A stretch of 64,000 bases of DNA from Apus apus (Eukaryota > Chordata > Aves > Apodiformes > Apodidae): contig NC_067312.1 of the NCBI RefSeq assembly GCF_020740795.1, forward strand, positions 61,046,405-61,110,404. The letters are read 5' to 3'. The position numbers and the translations under genes are program-made. Shown piece after piece: positions 12,101-27,100 of the stretch. How positions within the stretch are numbered: the stretch's first letter is position 1; the number at the start of each line of letters is the position of its first letter. The notes beneath the pieces were generated by a model. That model worked only from the letters and a program-made list of their open reading frames with translations, had not been told where the DNA came from and made no database searches.

Positions 12101-15100
12101 TCAGTGCTAGTGGAAGCACTGCAAGAGATCCCAAAACATTTAGCAAAACTGATACTACCGACTATATTGAAATAGACTCTGTTCCACCATTGCCTTTGTA
12201 TGCTCTGCTTGCTGCAGATGATGATTCCTCACATTCCTGTTCAGAGAAATCTAATAATCAAAACAGTAAAAATAAAAAGGATATGTCCAATGACAGTTAT
12301 GAAGATCTCTTTCAAAATCCGATTGTAAGTGCCGATGAACTTGTTACATTTGATGCAGATGAAGACACTCCGAAACCAAGTGTCATCGATCTTTCTCAAT
12401 ACAGCCCAACTTACTTTGGACCAGAGCATGCTCAGGTTCTTTCTCGTCACTTGCTTCATTCAAGCTTGCCAGGTCTGACTAGGATGGAGCAAATGTCATT
12501 GATGGCATTGGCAGATACAATTGCTACTACCAGCACTGACATTGGAGAAAGCAGAGACAGAAATCAGGGTAAGTTGTCCTTTCCAAGTTAAATGTACTAC
12601 TGTGTTTCACTACTTTATTTGGGAAGCATGTCATAGTTTTGTTTCATCACATAACCTGTATTATTTACTGTGCCGTTACAGTATTTACCTTTTAACTGAA
12701 ATGTCAAGACTTCAGAATTTCACAGAATACAATTTTATATTGCTGACTGTTAATGCCAGTGTTACTCCATCAGTGCACACACTATAATTGTTTCCAATTC
12801 ACTTTTGAACAGATAGTTTTCTTAATGGTCAAGGTTTGTTGCACTATGTGGAGAAATTGAGAAATGGGTTTTCTAATACAGAAACACTTTTTTTGTGTTT
12901 CTTGCATTAGGAAGAAATAGCTTCAAACTTTTTATATTTGAAATTTTCCTCTTTTCCGTTCCTTAAAGGGAAGAATTATGAATTATACCTAAGAATTTAT
13001 AAAACATTAGTAGTTCCATAATTGTAAAGTATTTCTCCTGTTAAGACACCAAATAGTTACTTTTAGTAGTTTCTCTCATGTGTGTATAAAAATATTTGTT
13101 TCTAGGTGGAGAAACCCTTGATGAGTGTGGTTTGAAATTTTTATTGGCTGTTCGGCTGCACTCATTTCTAACAACTTCACTTCCTCCTGTACATCGAGCT
13201 CAGCTGCTTCACCAAGGTAATTGAAGTGTTTCCTCAGATAAGATGAATCTTATTGATGTAGCTGTAGGTATGATTGCTGTGCTGTTGACATGCCTCTGCA
13301 GAATCAATGAGTTATTTTGTTGGGTTTTAAAAAAAAATATGGTTCAATATGAATGTATGCCAAAGCAGAAAACATCTGTAGGTCTTGGAATGGAAATGAT
13401 TTTTTTTTTCCCCTAAAAAAATTTTATTTTAATTTTTTTCTATTTCCTGAAAGAGCTGGCCTTTATGTACATCTAGTACCATGCTTTTCCAACACCCTTT
13501 TGCAGGAATAATGCAGTAGAAAGTAGAGTACATATTTACTTAATTTTCTAATATCTATTTGGAAAAAAATCTCTTACAGTCTACTCAGACTGTAAATGGT
13601 TTTTGATATGCTTACTGTAATTATCCAATGGACTATTTTAAATAGTTTTGTTTGGTATAGTTTTAATTTGTTCCGCCTGCTGTTGCAGAAGACAGAATGA
13701 GATAGATTTGATTAGGCCTAATCAAATGCAAAGGACTGGCTGTGTTTGCTTTTTTACCCTTTCATTAGTCATTATGACAGTTGATGGCTTTTCCAATCTC
13801 ATGGTGTATCACCCCTCAGCTTTATCAGACATGCAGATTTGCTGGGACTGCCACAACAGTACTGCTGAGTTAGCTCTCTGATGGAATACTTTTAGTTGAG
13901 ATATTTCTGCTTCTGCTGAGCTCAGAAGTGGATGAGAGTATGAAGTTCCTCCAGGGCATCTGCAGAGGTGCATTTGAGTGTTCCTAAGCACAAAGAAGCG
14001 TCTTCTGGCCCTCACTGGATTTTCAATTATCCATAGCCAGCTATGCACATGTTTTTATTCTGAATATGTGAAACTTCACATTTTCTAATCCAAATCAAAT
14101 AGAGGACCTACCTTCCAAGACTTTGAAAAGTTTAATCAGTATGTTGCACTTTGTATCATGTCTAATCTCAGTGCCACTTCCACAAGTATATTTGAGCTTC
14201 AGTCAGTAACTCTGTTCTTTGCAAACTTGTATAAACAGTTTGCAGGTAAAAAGTGTTTTCATATGTATGAGCTTTCTTTAATATTTGATATGCTGATATT
14301 CTTAAATTTCTGTTGCCTCATCAGCAATGCACTTAGAAATCCAAAATTAACCTTCTTCCCTTCTCCTTTTCCCACCCACTTGACTTCTCTGATTCTGGAA
14401 TATATTACTGATTTTTTTTTTTTTTTTTCTTTCTGATGAATGGCTTATTATGTAGGCTTATCTACTAGTCATTTTGCCTGGGCGTTCCATTCGGTAGCAG
14501 AAGAAGAACTACTGAGCATGCTTCCTGCTGTACAGAAAGGAGATCCAACATGGTCAGAACTCAGAGCTATGGGTATAGGATGGTGGGTTCGAAATATCCA
14601 TAGCCTGCGGAAATGCATAGAAAAGGTAAACATAGGCTTCTGAAACAAAATTACCTAACTTTTTTCAAACAGTTGACTTCTAGTGTTCTATTTATGTGGT
14701 TTTGCATTTTTATGTATGTTCAGTGTTTCTGAATGTTTTGGGCTGTATTATCTTTTACATAAATTGTTTATTGTAGGAATATGAACTTCTGTATTTTAAC
14801 TATTTTTTTTAGTACTTTAGGTGTCACATTCCAGTGTGAGGTACGTTTTGAGTTTTTAGATTTCCATTTTGAAGGTGTCAGTGTGCAGTGCTTATTGTGA
14901 CTGCTCAAGATAGAGATTGAGCATACAGTTTTCAGTTCTGGCAAAGGTTCTCCTTAGAAACCTATCAGAAGTGGGGTCAACTAAGATACTGTACATCTGT
15001 CATGCAGATGACTACAATTCATGATAAAACCTTCTGTTGTTTTATTTTGGCTTCTTTTAGGTTTTTGGAAATAGATGTTTTAACAATCACACATGTGACT

Positions 15101-18100
15101 GGTTATTTCTGCGTATGCTTCAGGACTCTCGCATCTGTCCTTTGATTACCAGAGCAGCTAATAAATTAATTTTCATAACATTTCAGGAACTGATTTCAGA
15201 AGCAGGCGTTCCCATTTGATCTGCTTAGAAGCTTCTAGAGCTAGAAGAGCATTAGCTAAATGATGTGAAACTAAAACAAGAGATTGAAGCTCTGGTATCT
15301 TCACATGTTCTTATGTCAGACTTATGGTGAGAGGAAGGATCCAATATGAGGAAGGATTTTGGAGCACTGTGGGGCATGGGATGTCAGCAGCAACAAGACT
15401 GCCGTTTAAGATTATTTTACATTTTCATTGTTTTTTTGTGGTTGAACTGCCTTCACAGGTGGCTAAAGCAGCCTTTCAGCGAAACAATGACCCACTGGAT
15501 GCTGCCATTTTTTACCTTGCAATGAAAAAGAAGGCTGTGATCTGGGGATTGTACAGGTAGGAAACATGCAAGTTTTCACATGGAGTTCTATACTGTGGTA
15601 TAATTTGGGGAAAAAAAATTGAATGTGAGCAAAAGAGCATGAGTTTTGCCATTGAAAGCTGAGATTCAATTTATAAGTTATTCACTACATGAAATGAGTA
15701 TTTAATCTTTTTGTATTTACTGAGGTAATTTAGGTACTGTTTCTGAAGGGAGATGCTTCAAGTTTAGGACTTCTGAGGACTACCTGTGTAGTGTGTTGAA
15801 TGACATGGCTGTCTTCTAGAATAGTGTTTGTTGTTAACTGAAGTTCAGATAACTGAGTTAAGTCTGTCAAACTTGTGTTTCATAATACAGCATTCAACAT
15901 CACAAACTTTATGAGGTAGTTTCCGTTGTCACTTACTCTTGAGAGCATAGTTGGGAAAAATGAGTTTTTCTGTTATTTGTATCAGGTTAACTGAAAATGC
16001 CATTAGTTTTTGTATTTACTCAGGTTGATTTAATATTTTTAAATAGGAAGGCTCCTACAGTGTGGTGAGAGCCTGTGCACTTCTTAATGGTAAGAGCTGT
16101 GTAAAATTCTGCTGGCATCTGAGGAAATGAAGAGCCATAATGCATCTAGTAAAATAATATTTTCATCAATTATGTTCAATATGCAGGTCCCAAAAAGACA
16201 CTAAAATGACACAGTTTTTTGGAAACAACTTCACAGAGGACAGATGGCGTAAAGCAGCGCTAAAGAATGCCTTTTCTTTGCTTGGCAAACAGCGTTTTGA
16301 ACATTCTGCAGCATTTTTTTTGTTGGCAGGACACTTAAAAGATGCAGTGGAGGTAATAAAATAATGAACTTTTTTTTTACATTTAAGACTCTTTTATTGT
16401 TCCAAACTTACAAATATGTTGAACGTGAATTGCATTTTGCATTAGTGTTAACCCCTGAAGGTTCTGATTTGTTTGTGCTTTTTCCGTCCCTGCACTCTGC
16501 TTCTCAAATTAATGACAAATACAAATCCTTGAATTTGACATTTTGATTCTGTTTTAGCTCTCATATTAGAGATATTAAAAAGTGCCATGGTTAATTTCTC
16601 CATAATTATATTTTAAGAGGCCTGCCTACTATCAACTTGCTTTCAGATTTTCTGAAGTGTCATTTATGAGGACAGTGTAGTTTTTCATTAATAATGCCCA
16701 GATCAGTAAACGAAGGCTTTTTTGCAGTGATGTGGGTTGGCTCCTATAGTCCCTCCACACACAAAAAAATGTTTTCTGGATCTGTTTGAATTGAAAAATT
16801 GAAAAGCAGGAAATTAATTTACAATGAAGGACTTGTTCTGTAAAGCTTTGGAACCAAAATATCTAGCTTCAAGAGACAGCATGTGAACACTGATAATGAT
16901 TTATTGAAGCCAGCTGATTTCAAAGATCTTTGTCATGTGAGACTTAAACTGATTAAACTGCAAATCATATCTTGATCTAATAGTTGGCCACAGCTATTCT
17001 GCATAGTTCTCGCTAATTTTTTAATGGGATTGATAGAACTAGTTACCTCTAATCTGAACCAATTAATGTAACTTCCTGAGTTGTGATAATTTTAAGCAAA
17101 GTGGAAATTGCAGTGTTTGATTTTGTGAATATATTTATTTCTGCTAGGTCTGCCTTGAAAAACTGAATGACATTCAATTGGCTCTTGTAATATCACGACT
17201 TTATGAGTCGGAATTTGAAGTATCTAGTACTTACAAATCTGTACTACAGAAGAGAATTTTGGGAAGTGTCTTCCCTGGAAAAGAGAGCTTAGAAAACATG
17301 CACTGTGACCCTTTTCTGCGAAGTATGGCTTACTGGATTTTGGAAGATTATAGCAGGGCTCTTGACACTTTGATTAAACATGCAGTTGGAGATGAAGGTA
17401 AGAATATAAGTGTTTTGTTGGTTATTAAAGTATTATGTTGGTTTTAACTATTTGTTCATTTAGGTAGTAGTTTCTTAAAGCATAGTTTGAACAAGACCAG
17501 GTACCGCACAGTTGCTTACCATTGCTGGTGAACAGCTTGCTGTAGCGATGTATGTGATTTTTATATTATAGTAAACATAGTGGCTGTTGTTACTATCCTG
17601 TGTCCTATGAAAGGTTACTTAATTTATCCTGTACATAGAGGAATATGAGGATAATGGGAATTATCCCCTACAGTGATGCAGCTGTTTTTCCAGCAGCAGC
17701 GTAAAGATTAAGAGACAAAATAACTTTGTTAGTTCATTTGACTCCGTCACAACGTAGGAAGAAACTTCTGATTGTACAGTTACATAGCAGATTCTGGAAG
17801 ACCTGGTGTTTTGTAGCTTTTAGTCCTTAGGAAGAATGATTGACCACAATGATAAACAGGCATAGAAAAAGTTTTTGGTATTTACTATGATACAGGGAGG
17901 CCCATGTGGTGCCTGAAATAGCATGTAAGTCTCATAAAATGGTTCTTTTCCCTGTTCATTGCTAGCTTTATATGCCTTCCAAGAATCAGTTGTATGACTT
18001 CCTAAAGTTAATGTTCTCAAGGAAGTTAAATGTTTCAAATACCTAGTAGTTAGCATGCTAGCTGGTTTCTAGTCCTGGCTACTGAAAGAAACTTGATGGA

Positions 18101-21100
18101 GGTAAATGAAGACTCAAATCCCCAGAATTATGTAATTGATTTAAAAAATGGGTTTCAGTAGAAGTTAGATGTCTCAGGATAATTTTGAACAAATGAGGGA
18201 GATACTGTTCAATTGTTTTAGTCATGGTCACATCCTCATGTGTAAAATAATTTATAAATGTTACTAATTAGTAAGGCACTAGCTGGATGGTCACCCTCTA
18301 ATCGTCGTGATCAATGGCTTGATGTCCAGATGGAGATCTGTGAGTGGTGTTCCCCAAGGGTTGATACTTGGACTGGTGCTGTTTAACATCTTTGTTAGTG
18401 ACATGGACAGTGGCACTGAGTGCACCCTCAGCGAGTTTGCTGACGACACCAAAGTGTGTGGTGAGGTCCACACACTGGAGGGAAGGGATGCCATCTAGAG
18501 GGACCTTGGCAGGCTTGAGAAGTGGGTTCATGCAAACTGCATGATGTTCAAGAAGGCCAACTACAAGGTTCTGCACCTGGGTCAGAGCAATCTCAAGCAC
18601 AAATACAGGCTGGGTGGAGAATGGATTGAAAACAGTCCAGAGGAGAACTTGGGGGTGATGGTGGATGACAAGCTCACCATGAACCAGCAATGTGCACTTG
18701 CAGTCCAGAAAGCCAGCTGTGTCCTGGGCTGCATCAAGTGTGGCCAGCAGGTCAAAGGAGGTGATTCTCTTCTTTTATTTGACTCCCTCCTGGAGTGTTG
18801 TGTCCAGTTATGGAGCCTCCAACATAAGAAGGACATGGAGCTCATGGAGAAAGTCCAGAGAAGGGCCACAAAGATGATCTGAGGGCTGGAATGCCTCTCC
18901 TGTGAGGACAGGCTGAGACAGTTGGGGTTGTTCATCCTGGAGAAGAAAAGGCTCTGGGGGGACCTTACAGAGGTCTTCTAGTGCCAGAAGAGGCCCTACA
19001 GGAAAGTTGGGGAGGGACTTTTACAAGGGCTTGCAGTGAGAGGACAGAGGGTGATGGATTAAAACTGGAAGACAGTAGATGTAGGTTAAACATTAGGAAG
19101 AAATTAGTTGTTGTGAGGGTGGTGAGACACTGGAACAGGTTGCCCAGGGAAGTTGTGAATGTTCCATCCCTGGATTTGTTCAAGGCCAGGTTGGATGGGG
19201 CTCTGAGCAACCTGACCTAGTGGGAGGTGTCTCTGCCGATGTAGGGGTTTGGAACTAGATGATCTTTCAGGTCCCTTCTAAACTTAACCATTCTATGATT
19301 TTAATTCTTCTTCAATCAGTTCAGAAGCTTGTTCGTGTTTTTTTTTTTTTTCCCTTACTTAAAAGGTGCTCTTTCATGCATCTTTTCCTATAATCTGCAG
19401 TTAGTTGTGCTGGAACTCAAGAGGAAGGAGTAAGGGCTTCAGCTAACCCAGATTCTTTGAAAGCTGTGTGAATTGTCCTATGTTGATGCTTATATATTTT
19501 CAAGATTTTTGTGTTGTGGTTTTGAACATGAAAGTAAAATCTGTAGGTGCTGCAGTGCTGCATAATTAATTTGTGTGTAATACTGATATCACTATGTATA
19601 AATATTTTTATTTTTCTAGTTTTATTCTAAGTTGTATTTTTGTTAAGAGGTAGACAAAATAAAGAATACTAATCCAAAGTTGAAAAATATGCTTATTTTA
19701 AGTAAAAAGCTTTAGTAATATGTAACATCTTACTGCTGCTTATTGCTGAACACTTCAGAAATGTAAGCTGAACAGAAACATGATCTTGTTTGACTGCATT
19801 AGAAATGGCCTAACTGCAAGGAAAACAAATGGCATCTGTTCTAAATTAAAGATCCTATCTACTCTCCCATTCAAGCCTCTCTTTTTAGTAGTGATTAGGT
19901 TTGGCAATGTCCTCCCTCCCAAGATATTAAAATGATAAAGGAAAAAAGGAAAGTGAAAATGGGGGTGCTGTGAAGTAAACAATAAAATTAACCTTCTGAT
20001 GAACGTAGAACTTTGCAGGTGGATTATTTTATACAGATTTTGTACATATAGAATATATTCATATATACATACATTTCCTCATGATGCAATATCTTTTCAG
20101 ATGAAGGAGATGGCTCATCAAGTTGTAACCCTGCAGTGTTTAACTTCTATAACTACTTAAGAACACATCCTCTCTTGTTGAGACGTCATTTTGGCTCTTC
20201 TGATACATCTTCCACACACATTTGCCTAACAGTAGAAAATGGATTAGCTGACAAAATCAACCTAGGTGAAAGACGCCTCTTTTTCACCACTGCGTATGCT
20301 CATCTAAAAGCTGGTTGTCCGATGTTGGCCTTAGAAGTGTTATCGAAGATGCCCAAAGTTGTCAAGAGATCAAAGTCATTTGGTAGGTCCCCTACCTTAA
20401 TGGATACCAGTAAAGATTTCTCACCCTCTTCTCCAGTTAAAGAGTTGGAAACAAAAGACAAATCTTCGAGTGTTGATTGGTCACAGCCAGTATTGAATGG
20501 TCTAGGTTCATCTTCAGATTGTTCATCAGGAAAACATTCAAGTTCAGCTCTTTCCTTTGACTGCCAGTCAAGTGCAGTATTCCAAGATGAACACTTGAAA
20601 CTACAGTCACGCAGTGATCAAAGTGGTGAGAGTGAAGATTCTTCCCTGGTAATGAAAGACCTAAAACCTCAGAAGAAAACTGAAAACTTAAATGAAACAG
20701 GTTCTAGCTACACAGAATCTTTTAGTGCAGTTGATAACAAAGATATTCTAAGTCCATCAGAAGATATAATTTCAGCACAGCTGAAGTTCAGAGCATGCCT
20801 GAAGATTCTTACTGTAGAGCTTCGTACACTGTCTACTGGCTATGAAGTGGATGGTGGGAAATTGAGATATCAGCTTTATCAGTGGCTTGAAAGAGAAGTG
20901 GTAGCTCTTCAGAAGACCTGTGATTATAGTGTTGAGGAGATACAGCCAGGAAGTACTGTGATGGCAGAGGAAGCTACATTATATGAAAACACTGAAAACT
21001 TAGCTGACCAGCAAAAAAATATGCTACAGAAAGACTTCCAGAAAAGACGTCAATGGCTTCTGAAATACCAGTCTCTCCTAAGAATGTTCCTTAGTTACTG

Positions 21101-24100
21101 TATACTTCATGGCTCTCATGGTGGAGGATTGGCATCTGTCAGAATGGAATTAATTCTGCTGTTGCAGGAATCTCAGCAGGTATGTGGGGAAGTTTATTTT
21201 GTGTTTTCTTTGCTTCAAGTTTATTGTAGATTTTCTTGAATTGTGTTTTGTATTGATGAAGTTTTCCTGTTATAGCATGCACCTGTTCTATAATAAATAC
21301 AACACTGTTTTTAACATGTTACATTTTCAATAGGTTATGCTTTTTCTTGATTAGAATCCCCTTCCCCTCTTTCAGTGGTTCTTCTGTTCTCCTTAGGAAG
21401 ATGTGCTATTACTTTGTGTGTTTCTTGCCTTTTTTTAGGAGCAGTCAATACAGATAACTTCCAGCCCTCTGGCAGAGCAAAGCTCCATACCCCTCCTATT
21501 TGCTTGCACAGCTAGTGCCAAAACAGTGGTGGCTAATCCCATGCTACATCTTGGTAATTTAACTCATGATATCTTACATGCCATAATAAACCTTGATTCA
21601 CCACCTCATCCAGATACTCAGAACAACAAGGTGTGTATTTCTTTAAGGTTTTTTGGGGGGCTGTCGTTATTTTCCAGTTTGCTGAAGTCATTAATCTTTC
21701 TTCTGACAGCATGAAAGCTTTCTGGTGTGCCTACCTGTTACAAGTAATAAAACTGTATATCATAGCTCTTCTCCATAGTACTTACGTGGACTAAAATGAC
21801 TTCCACTGATGATAACTTATTGCTGAGCTGCTGTAGATCTGTTTCAACAAGCTGAAGTAGATTGGCCTCTCTCAGCACTGGGTATTTGTCCAAGATGACA
21901 TCTGTTATGGAAAACATGTTGTACTGCACTATCAGTTTGACATTTGTCTTTATGACAATATAATCATTACTTCTGTTATATTAATGGTAAACTCTACATT
22001 TCAATCCTAGACCTAAGTAAAACTAAGTTTTAAAGTATGAAACTGTCAGCAAAGTGAAGTAATTTCAGACTTTTTTTGGTGAAACAGCATGTAAGTTCAT
22101 ACAGTAAAATACAGTTGTTTTTTTTTAAAGCTATGCTTCTGTAAGATTTCTTCTGTATTTAACCTTGTACTGGAAACCTAACCTATGGTGTTAGGCTGAA
22201 TCTTTCCTGAAGTTTTGTAGGTGTTAGATCCCATGGGTTGGTGGGATGAGTATTCCCCCATCTACTTAACTGCAACACAAATTGATTTATCTGCAGTTAA
22301 TTCTGAAGAGAAGGTGGCTTTTAAGTGTTTTTTGCCATAAAAGCTTATACTTTCATATTCAGTGCTTGTTCCACTGTTACACATCTGTATACATGAAAGG
22401 CTACAATACTAATCAGTGCAATATGTTCTATAAAACTGTCTTACAGATATACATAATGCATACCTTAGCAGCATCACTCTCTGCTTGCATCTACCAGTGT
22501 CTTTGTGATGGCCACAGCTACAGGTAAAGCTCCATGAAAAAGTACTTCTTAGAGAATGGTCTATATCCTGTCTCACTATGGTTACGGTATAAAATATAGT
22601 GCACCAGAAGGCAGTGCTCACACCTGCCTACAACTAGAAAAGGCTATCACTTTAGTAGTTTTAGATTTTTTAATAAATACAACATTCCACTTTTCTATTT
22701 CACAGCTCATTTCAAGCAAATCAGTTTACTGGAACAGTGTATCAGACAGTGCTGTTAACTCAGCGCCATTCTCTAAGAACAACAAGCCTAGAAGAAACAG
22801 TGACTCCCAATACATCGCCTGCTCAGTGGCCAGGTATCTAGAGTTGATTTGTTTCTTTCCTCTTAAGGAAAACTTAGTTGTGTGGATCCACTGTAAGAGA
22901 ATGTAGTTGTGCTTTGGACTTTCTAGTAGTGTTTCTAACAGCTGTGTGGTAAAAACAAGTTCTTATAATAAAATGTTGTCTTCATTTTTCAAAAGCTGTA
23001 AGCTAGTAATTCTGGTCATTTACTAAGTCAAATTGATTTATATTGCTTTCTCATGCTAAAAAATGTTGGGGGGGGGCTCTAGTAAAGAGCAAGTAAACAA
23101 AAAGTAAGGTAAAGTGTTGTCATGTGCTCTGCTTGCTCAGCCTGCAGGGAACAAATCAATCTCCCCATTATTCTACTTCTGAAAAGGACTTCAAAGGCTA
23201 TCTCAGTTTGTGATCCATCTCAGGATGATTAGTGCTTATATACAACTTTTGAACTATCTTGAAACTTTTGACAATGAGAACTTTGTAATGAATTAAGCTT
23301 TTCAGTAGCTCTAAAACCCACATAGGACTAAGTCTTAACATGAACTGGGATCTATGCTAGTGAAGCCACATTGGTGAGACTAGAGGTAGTGTAAGCTACA
23401 TAGTAGATGTTTGTATGGGCTTTAGTTTGCAGCACTAACTAATGTAAGCATAACAAAGCAATATGCTTTAATATTATGGGTATTGTTTATTCAGTAAGAA
23501 AATTTTGCATTAAAAAATCAGCAGAACCTGAAGCAATCTTTGTGTTTGATACTATCCCGTTTTTTCTTTTCTGCAAAGTGTTCTGTCACTGAATCTACAG
23601 ATTTTAGTAAAAAATCAGATTGTCATCTGTTTTCTTCTTATTTCATCAGTTGCAGTGTTAAATTTCTAATTAATAATACAAGGGAGTATTAGCAGTGGTG
23701 CTTATAGGTAACAAAACTTTGAACTGATTTCTCAGGTTTGGTTTTTTTTTTTGTGGGCTTTTTTGGCGGTTTTTTTTCGTGTTTTCGTGTTTGGTTTTTT
23801 TTGGATTTTATTGCTGTTGTTTTTTTCCTTTGATCACTTCTGTTTGTATTTTTATTTATGGGCACAAAGTGACAAAGTTGGCACCACATCTGAAACTCTA
23901 CAACATTTTGTGGGAGCTTAAAAACACTGTAAGATGTTTAGTACTTGATGAAGGAATGCTTGTCAGTGCATAGTTCCAAGTCTGATGCCCATGATCTCAC
24001 TGTAAAGTGAGAACACAGCATTTCAGCGTACAGTGTTATGCTCAAGTCATAAACGTTACTGGTGAAACTAGCACCACATGAAAGCCAATGAGAATGTTAG

Positions 24101-27100
24101 TATTTTTATTTTAAGTGTAGGATTTGGGTGCTATATATTAAATATACTGTGAGCCACTAGCTAACACTTTGTGGAAAGAACTGAGGAGCCAGAAAAGAGA
24201 GCTTGAAACATGAGGAGACTCAAGAAAGACTCATATAAGTAATTTAACTGAATGTTGTATCACAGAGTTCAGAATCAGGGAGTTGATTAAAGCTGCCAGT
24301 ATTTTATTTAAGATTTATCCCAAAATTTGACTGCTTTTCCCCCTCTGATTTTTGAAAAGTTGCCATGTAGTTCTTTAATTGATAGTCTAAAATATGAAAC
24401 AGAATATCTATAATAAGTTGTTAAAAAAAAAAATAGCATGCCAGTTTCCCCTAGAGTCTTCAGTTTCCTCTAAGACTTCGAATTTTTCTACACTATCAGA
24501 TAATAAATAATGTAGGTTACCAATCAAAATGCCCATGATAATCCAAAGTATGTTCACACATACATATATGGTTTTCAAAATTTTTCCTTTTTAAAATTTT
24601 ATTTTTCATATACAGGAATAACAGCTCTAATACGTCTTCTGAATTCTGCTGGTGAGGAGGCCCAGCCAGGTCTCACAGTTTTACTTTGTGAAATTCTAAC
24701 TGCGGTTTATCTGAGTCTGTTCATCCATGGTCTAGCAACACATTCTAGCAATGAGTTGTATAGAATTATGGCTCATCCACTTAACAGCAAAATGTGGTCT
24801 GCTATCTTTGGAGGAGGAGCTCATACGCCCAGCAAAGGACAACTGCAATTAAAGACGAAAACTGGTTAGTTCTGTTGCTTTATGTATACTTGTCTTCTGG
24901 GTTTTTAAAGAAAATGATATGACTGCTGAAAGCTTAAGAGTAATAGCTTTAAATAGTTCGTGTTCAGCAAGAATTCAGTGTTTTTGTATCTCCAAAGAAG
25001 TACAAGGATCTAAAATTGTTGGCATAGATACTGTGTAGAAGAGAGTATGGAGCAGATGTGAATGCTGTTGAAATAAGGTTTCCAAGTAGTACAACTGCTG
25101 TAATGCAAAGGGGTTAAGTTCATTTTAAGAGAGAAATGTCAGTACTATAACAGCCTAGGTTTTAATGTTAATTTTAAAGCTTTCCAATTCTCTTATAACA
25201 GGAATATATTCTTGTTTTACAAATACAGTATGTTTTCTTTCTTTGGCAGGTAGGCACTTCACAATGCCTAGCCCACATCAGGTAGTAGTGTTCTCCATGG
25301 AATGCGTGGGGTTTTCCAAATCCCTTACTGCCTTCAATACTCATAGTCCTACCAAATGTTCAGGCAAGACGCTAGATTTAGTACTAGGCCTCTACATGCA
25401 GTTTGCTATGTGTGATTTTTTTTTTTTTTTTGCGTATGTAGAAAGACAGAAAAACTTCTGTTTGCAAGCCATGACATCAAAATTTAAAGCAAAGTTTTGT
25501 AATTAAAGCACCAGTTGAATTGGGCCTTTTAAAAAAAGAAAATTGGCAGTGCTATTGTATTCTTACTACAATTCACTTGAAATCAATATTAAATATAAAA
25601 TTACTTTTGACCATGGTTTGGAAGGATCAGAAGTGTTTCATATCTTTGTTGGAGAGCTGCGTGTTTTGCTTTTTGAGTATAAACATTACTATGCATGTGG
25701 GTTTCATAAGTGTTCATTCTAGACATTACAAAGAAAAGGTGTTGATACTCAATTTTGATAGTCTGATAAACCTTTAGAAATGCAAACAGCCTTCAGGTTT
25801 TAAATTCAGAAGATGATAAGTTATCCTAAGGTCCAGAATTAATTCTGGTAATAATGAGATTCTTATCTTTTTGGTGCAGATTTGTGCTTAATAATTTAGT
25901 TAGACTTCTATAAAATCAAGAGCAACAATCCTACAGATCATCTAATTTTCTCAAAGGAAGATTTTGTGAAAAGAAATTTACTTAAACCATGGTGACTTTC
26001 TCCATCACATCTGAACATACATACATAAAAAATAGTACCTAACTGATATGATTTTAATGCATATATTGTTATTATTGCTATTATATATTTGTTACATATT
26101 AAAATGTCTTCATATTTAAGGAAAACTGAAAATGTGCTCTGTTAAAATACCAACTTTTTTAGAAAAGTATTTTCAGAGTAGAGATCTTTACTAAAAAGTG
26201 ATTTCTTATTGTACATCTGATAGGTTTTCTCTGTGGTATCAAAGAAATATTTCTCATTATAATTTTCTTAAGGTATATATATTTGCCATATCAGAATTGT
26301 TGGAAGGCATAACTGGCTTTTGTTGTGAATTTCAAGTTTCCTAGGCATCAGTAACTGTATAGTGAGGTGTGGTAATTCTGCTGCTACTACTTAAAAAAAA
26401 ATATATACTACATGCCTGTATACTGCATGTTTTTCTTAAAAATGAATGCTGGCTGATTGCAGGATTAGTAAAACTGATACTGGAAGAATCAAGAAGCTGA
26501 AATAGAAAATTTAAGGGAAGAGGCGATTTTTAAAAATAGTAATTTGTAGGAATAATCAAACACTGGAAAATGGGCCTAGAGGATTTGTCAAGTCTCCATC
26601 TTCACTGTTAATTCAAAACTTTAACAAACTAGGCCATCACCTAGATCAGCTCTGTTCTGAGCAAGGGGTTGGACCAGGTCCCTTCCAACCTACATAATTC
26701 TAGGATTCTGTAGACCTGTTACTTGGTTTTGATGCTTTATCTAGAGCAGATTTGTGGGAAAGAATTTTGAAGAAACATATTTCTCTGTCACTTTAAATGA
26801 AAGAAAAAAGATAAAAATTGATTCCCAGTGAACCAGAGGAGTCAGATTACTAAATCAGCTATGTGTTTTTGTGCCTTTACAGTTATCTCTTGCTTTTTCT
26901 TCTGACACCTAGAACACTGAGAAGTGACTGAAATGCTTCTTCCAGTGAACTGTTGTCAGTCGTTCACATATATGTCTCATGTTAGGTCCTCTGAATGAAT
27001 ATATAGCTTTTGTTTACTCTCCACAAATCATCAGTCATAATCTAGAAACCATACTACCATTATGGATTTCATAAATGTCTGACTTAAAATAACAGATCAT

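Noticed and set aside
13809..14048. 79-codon minus-strand frame in intron 10
   Set aside because: It has no splice context, no recognised family and a length typical of chance frames here.
14580..14600. GGTTCGAAAT resembling a tRNA B-box
   Set aside because: It lies inside DMXL1 exon 11 coding sequence (GWWVRN) and no cloverleaf can be built around it.
25165..25777. Two adjacent plus-strand frames (113 and 85 codons) in intron 19
   Set aside because: The first contains a T-run translated as poly-Phe. Neither is flanked by matching splice sites or resembles DMXL1.
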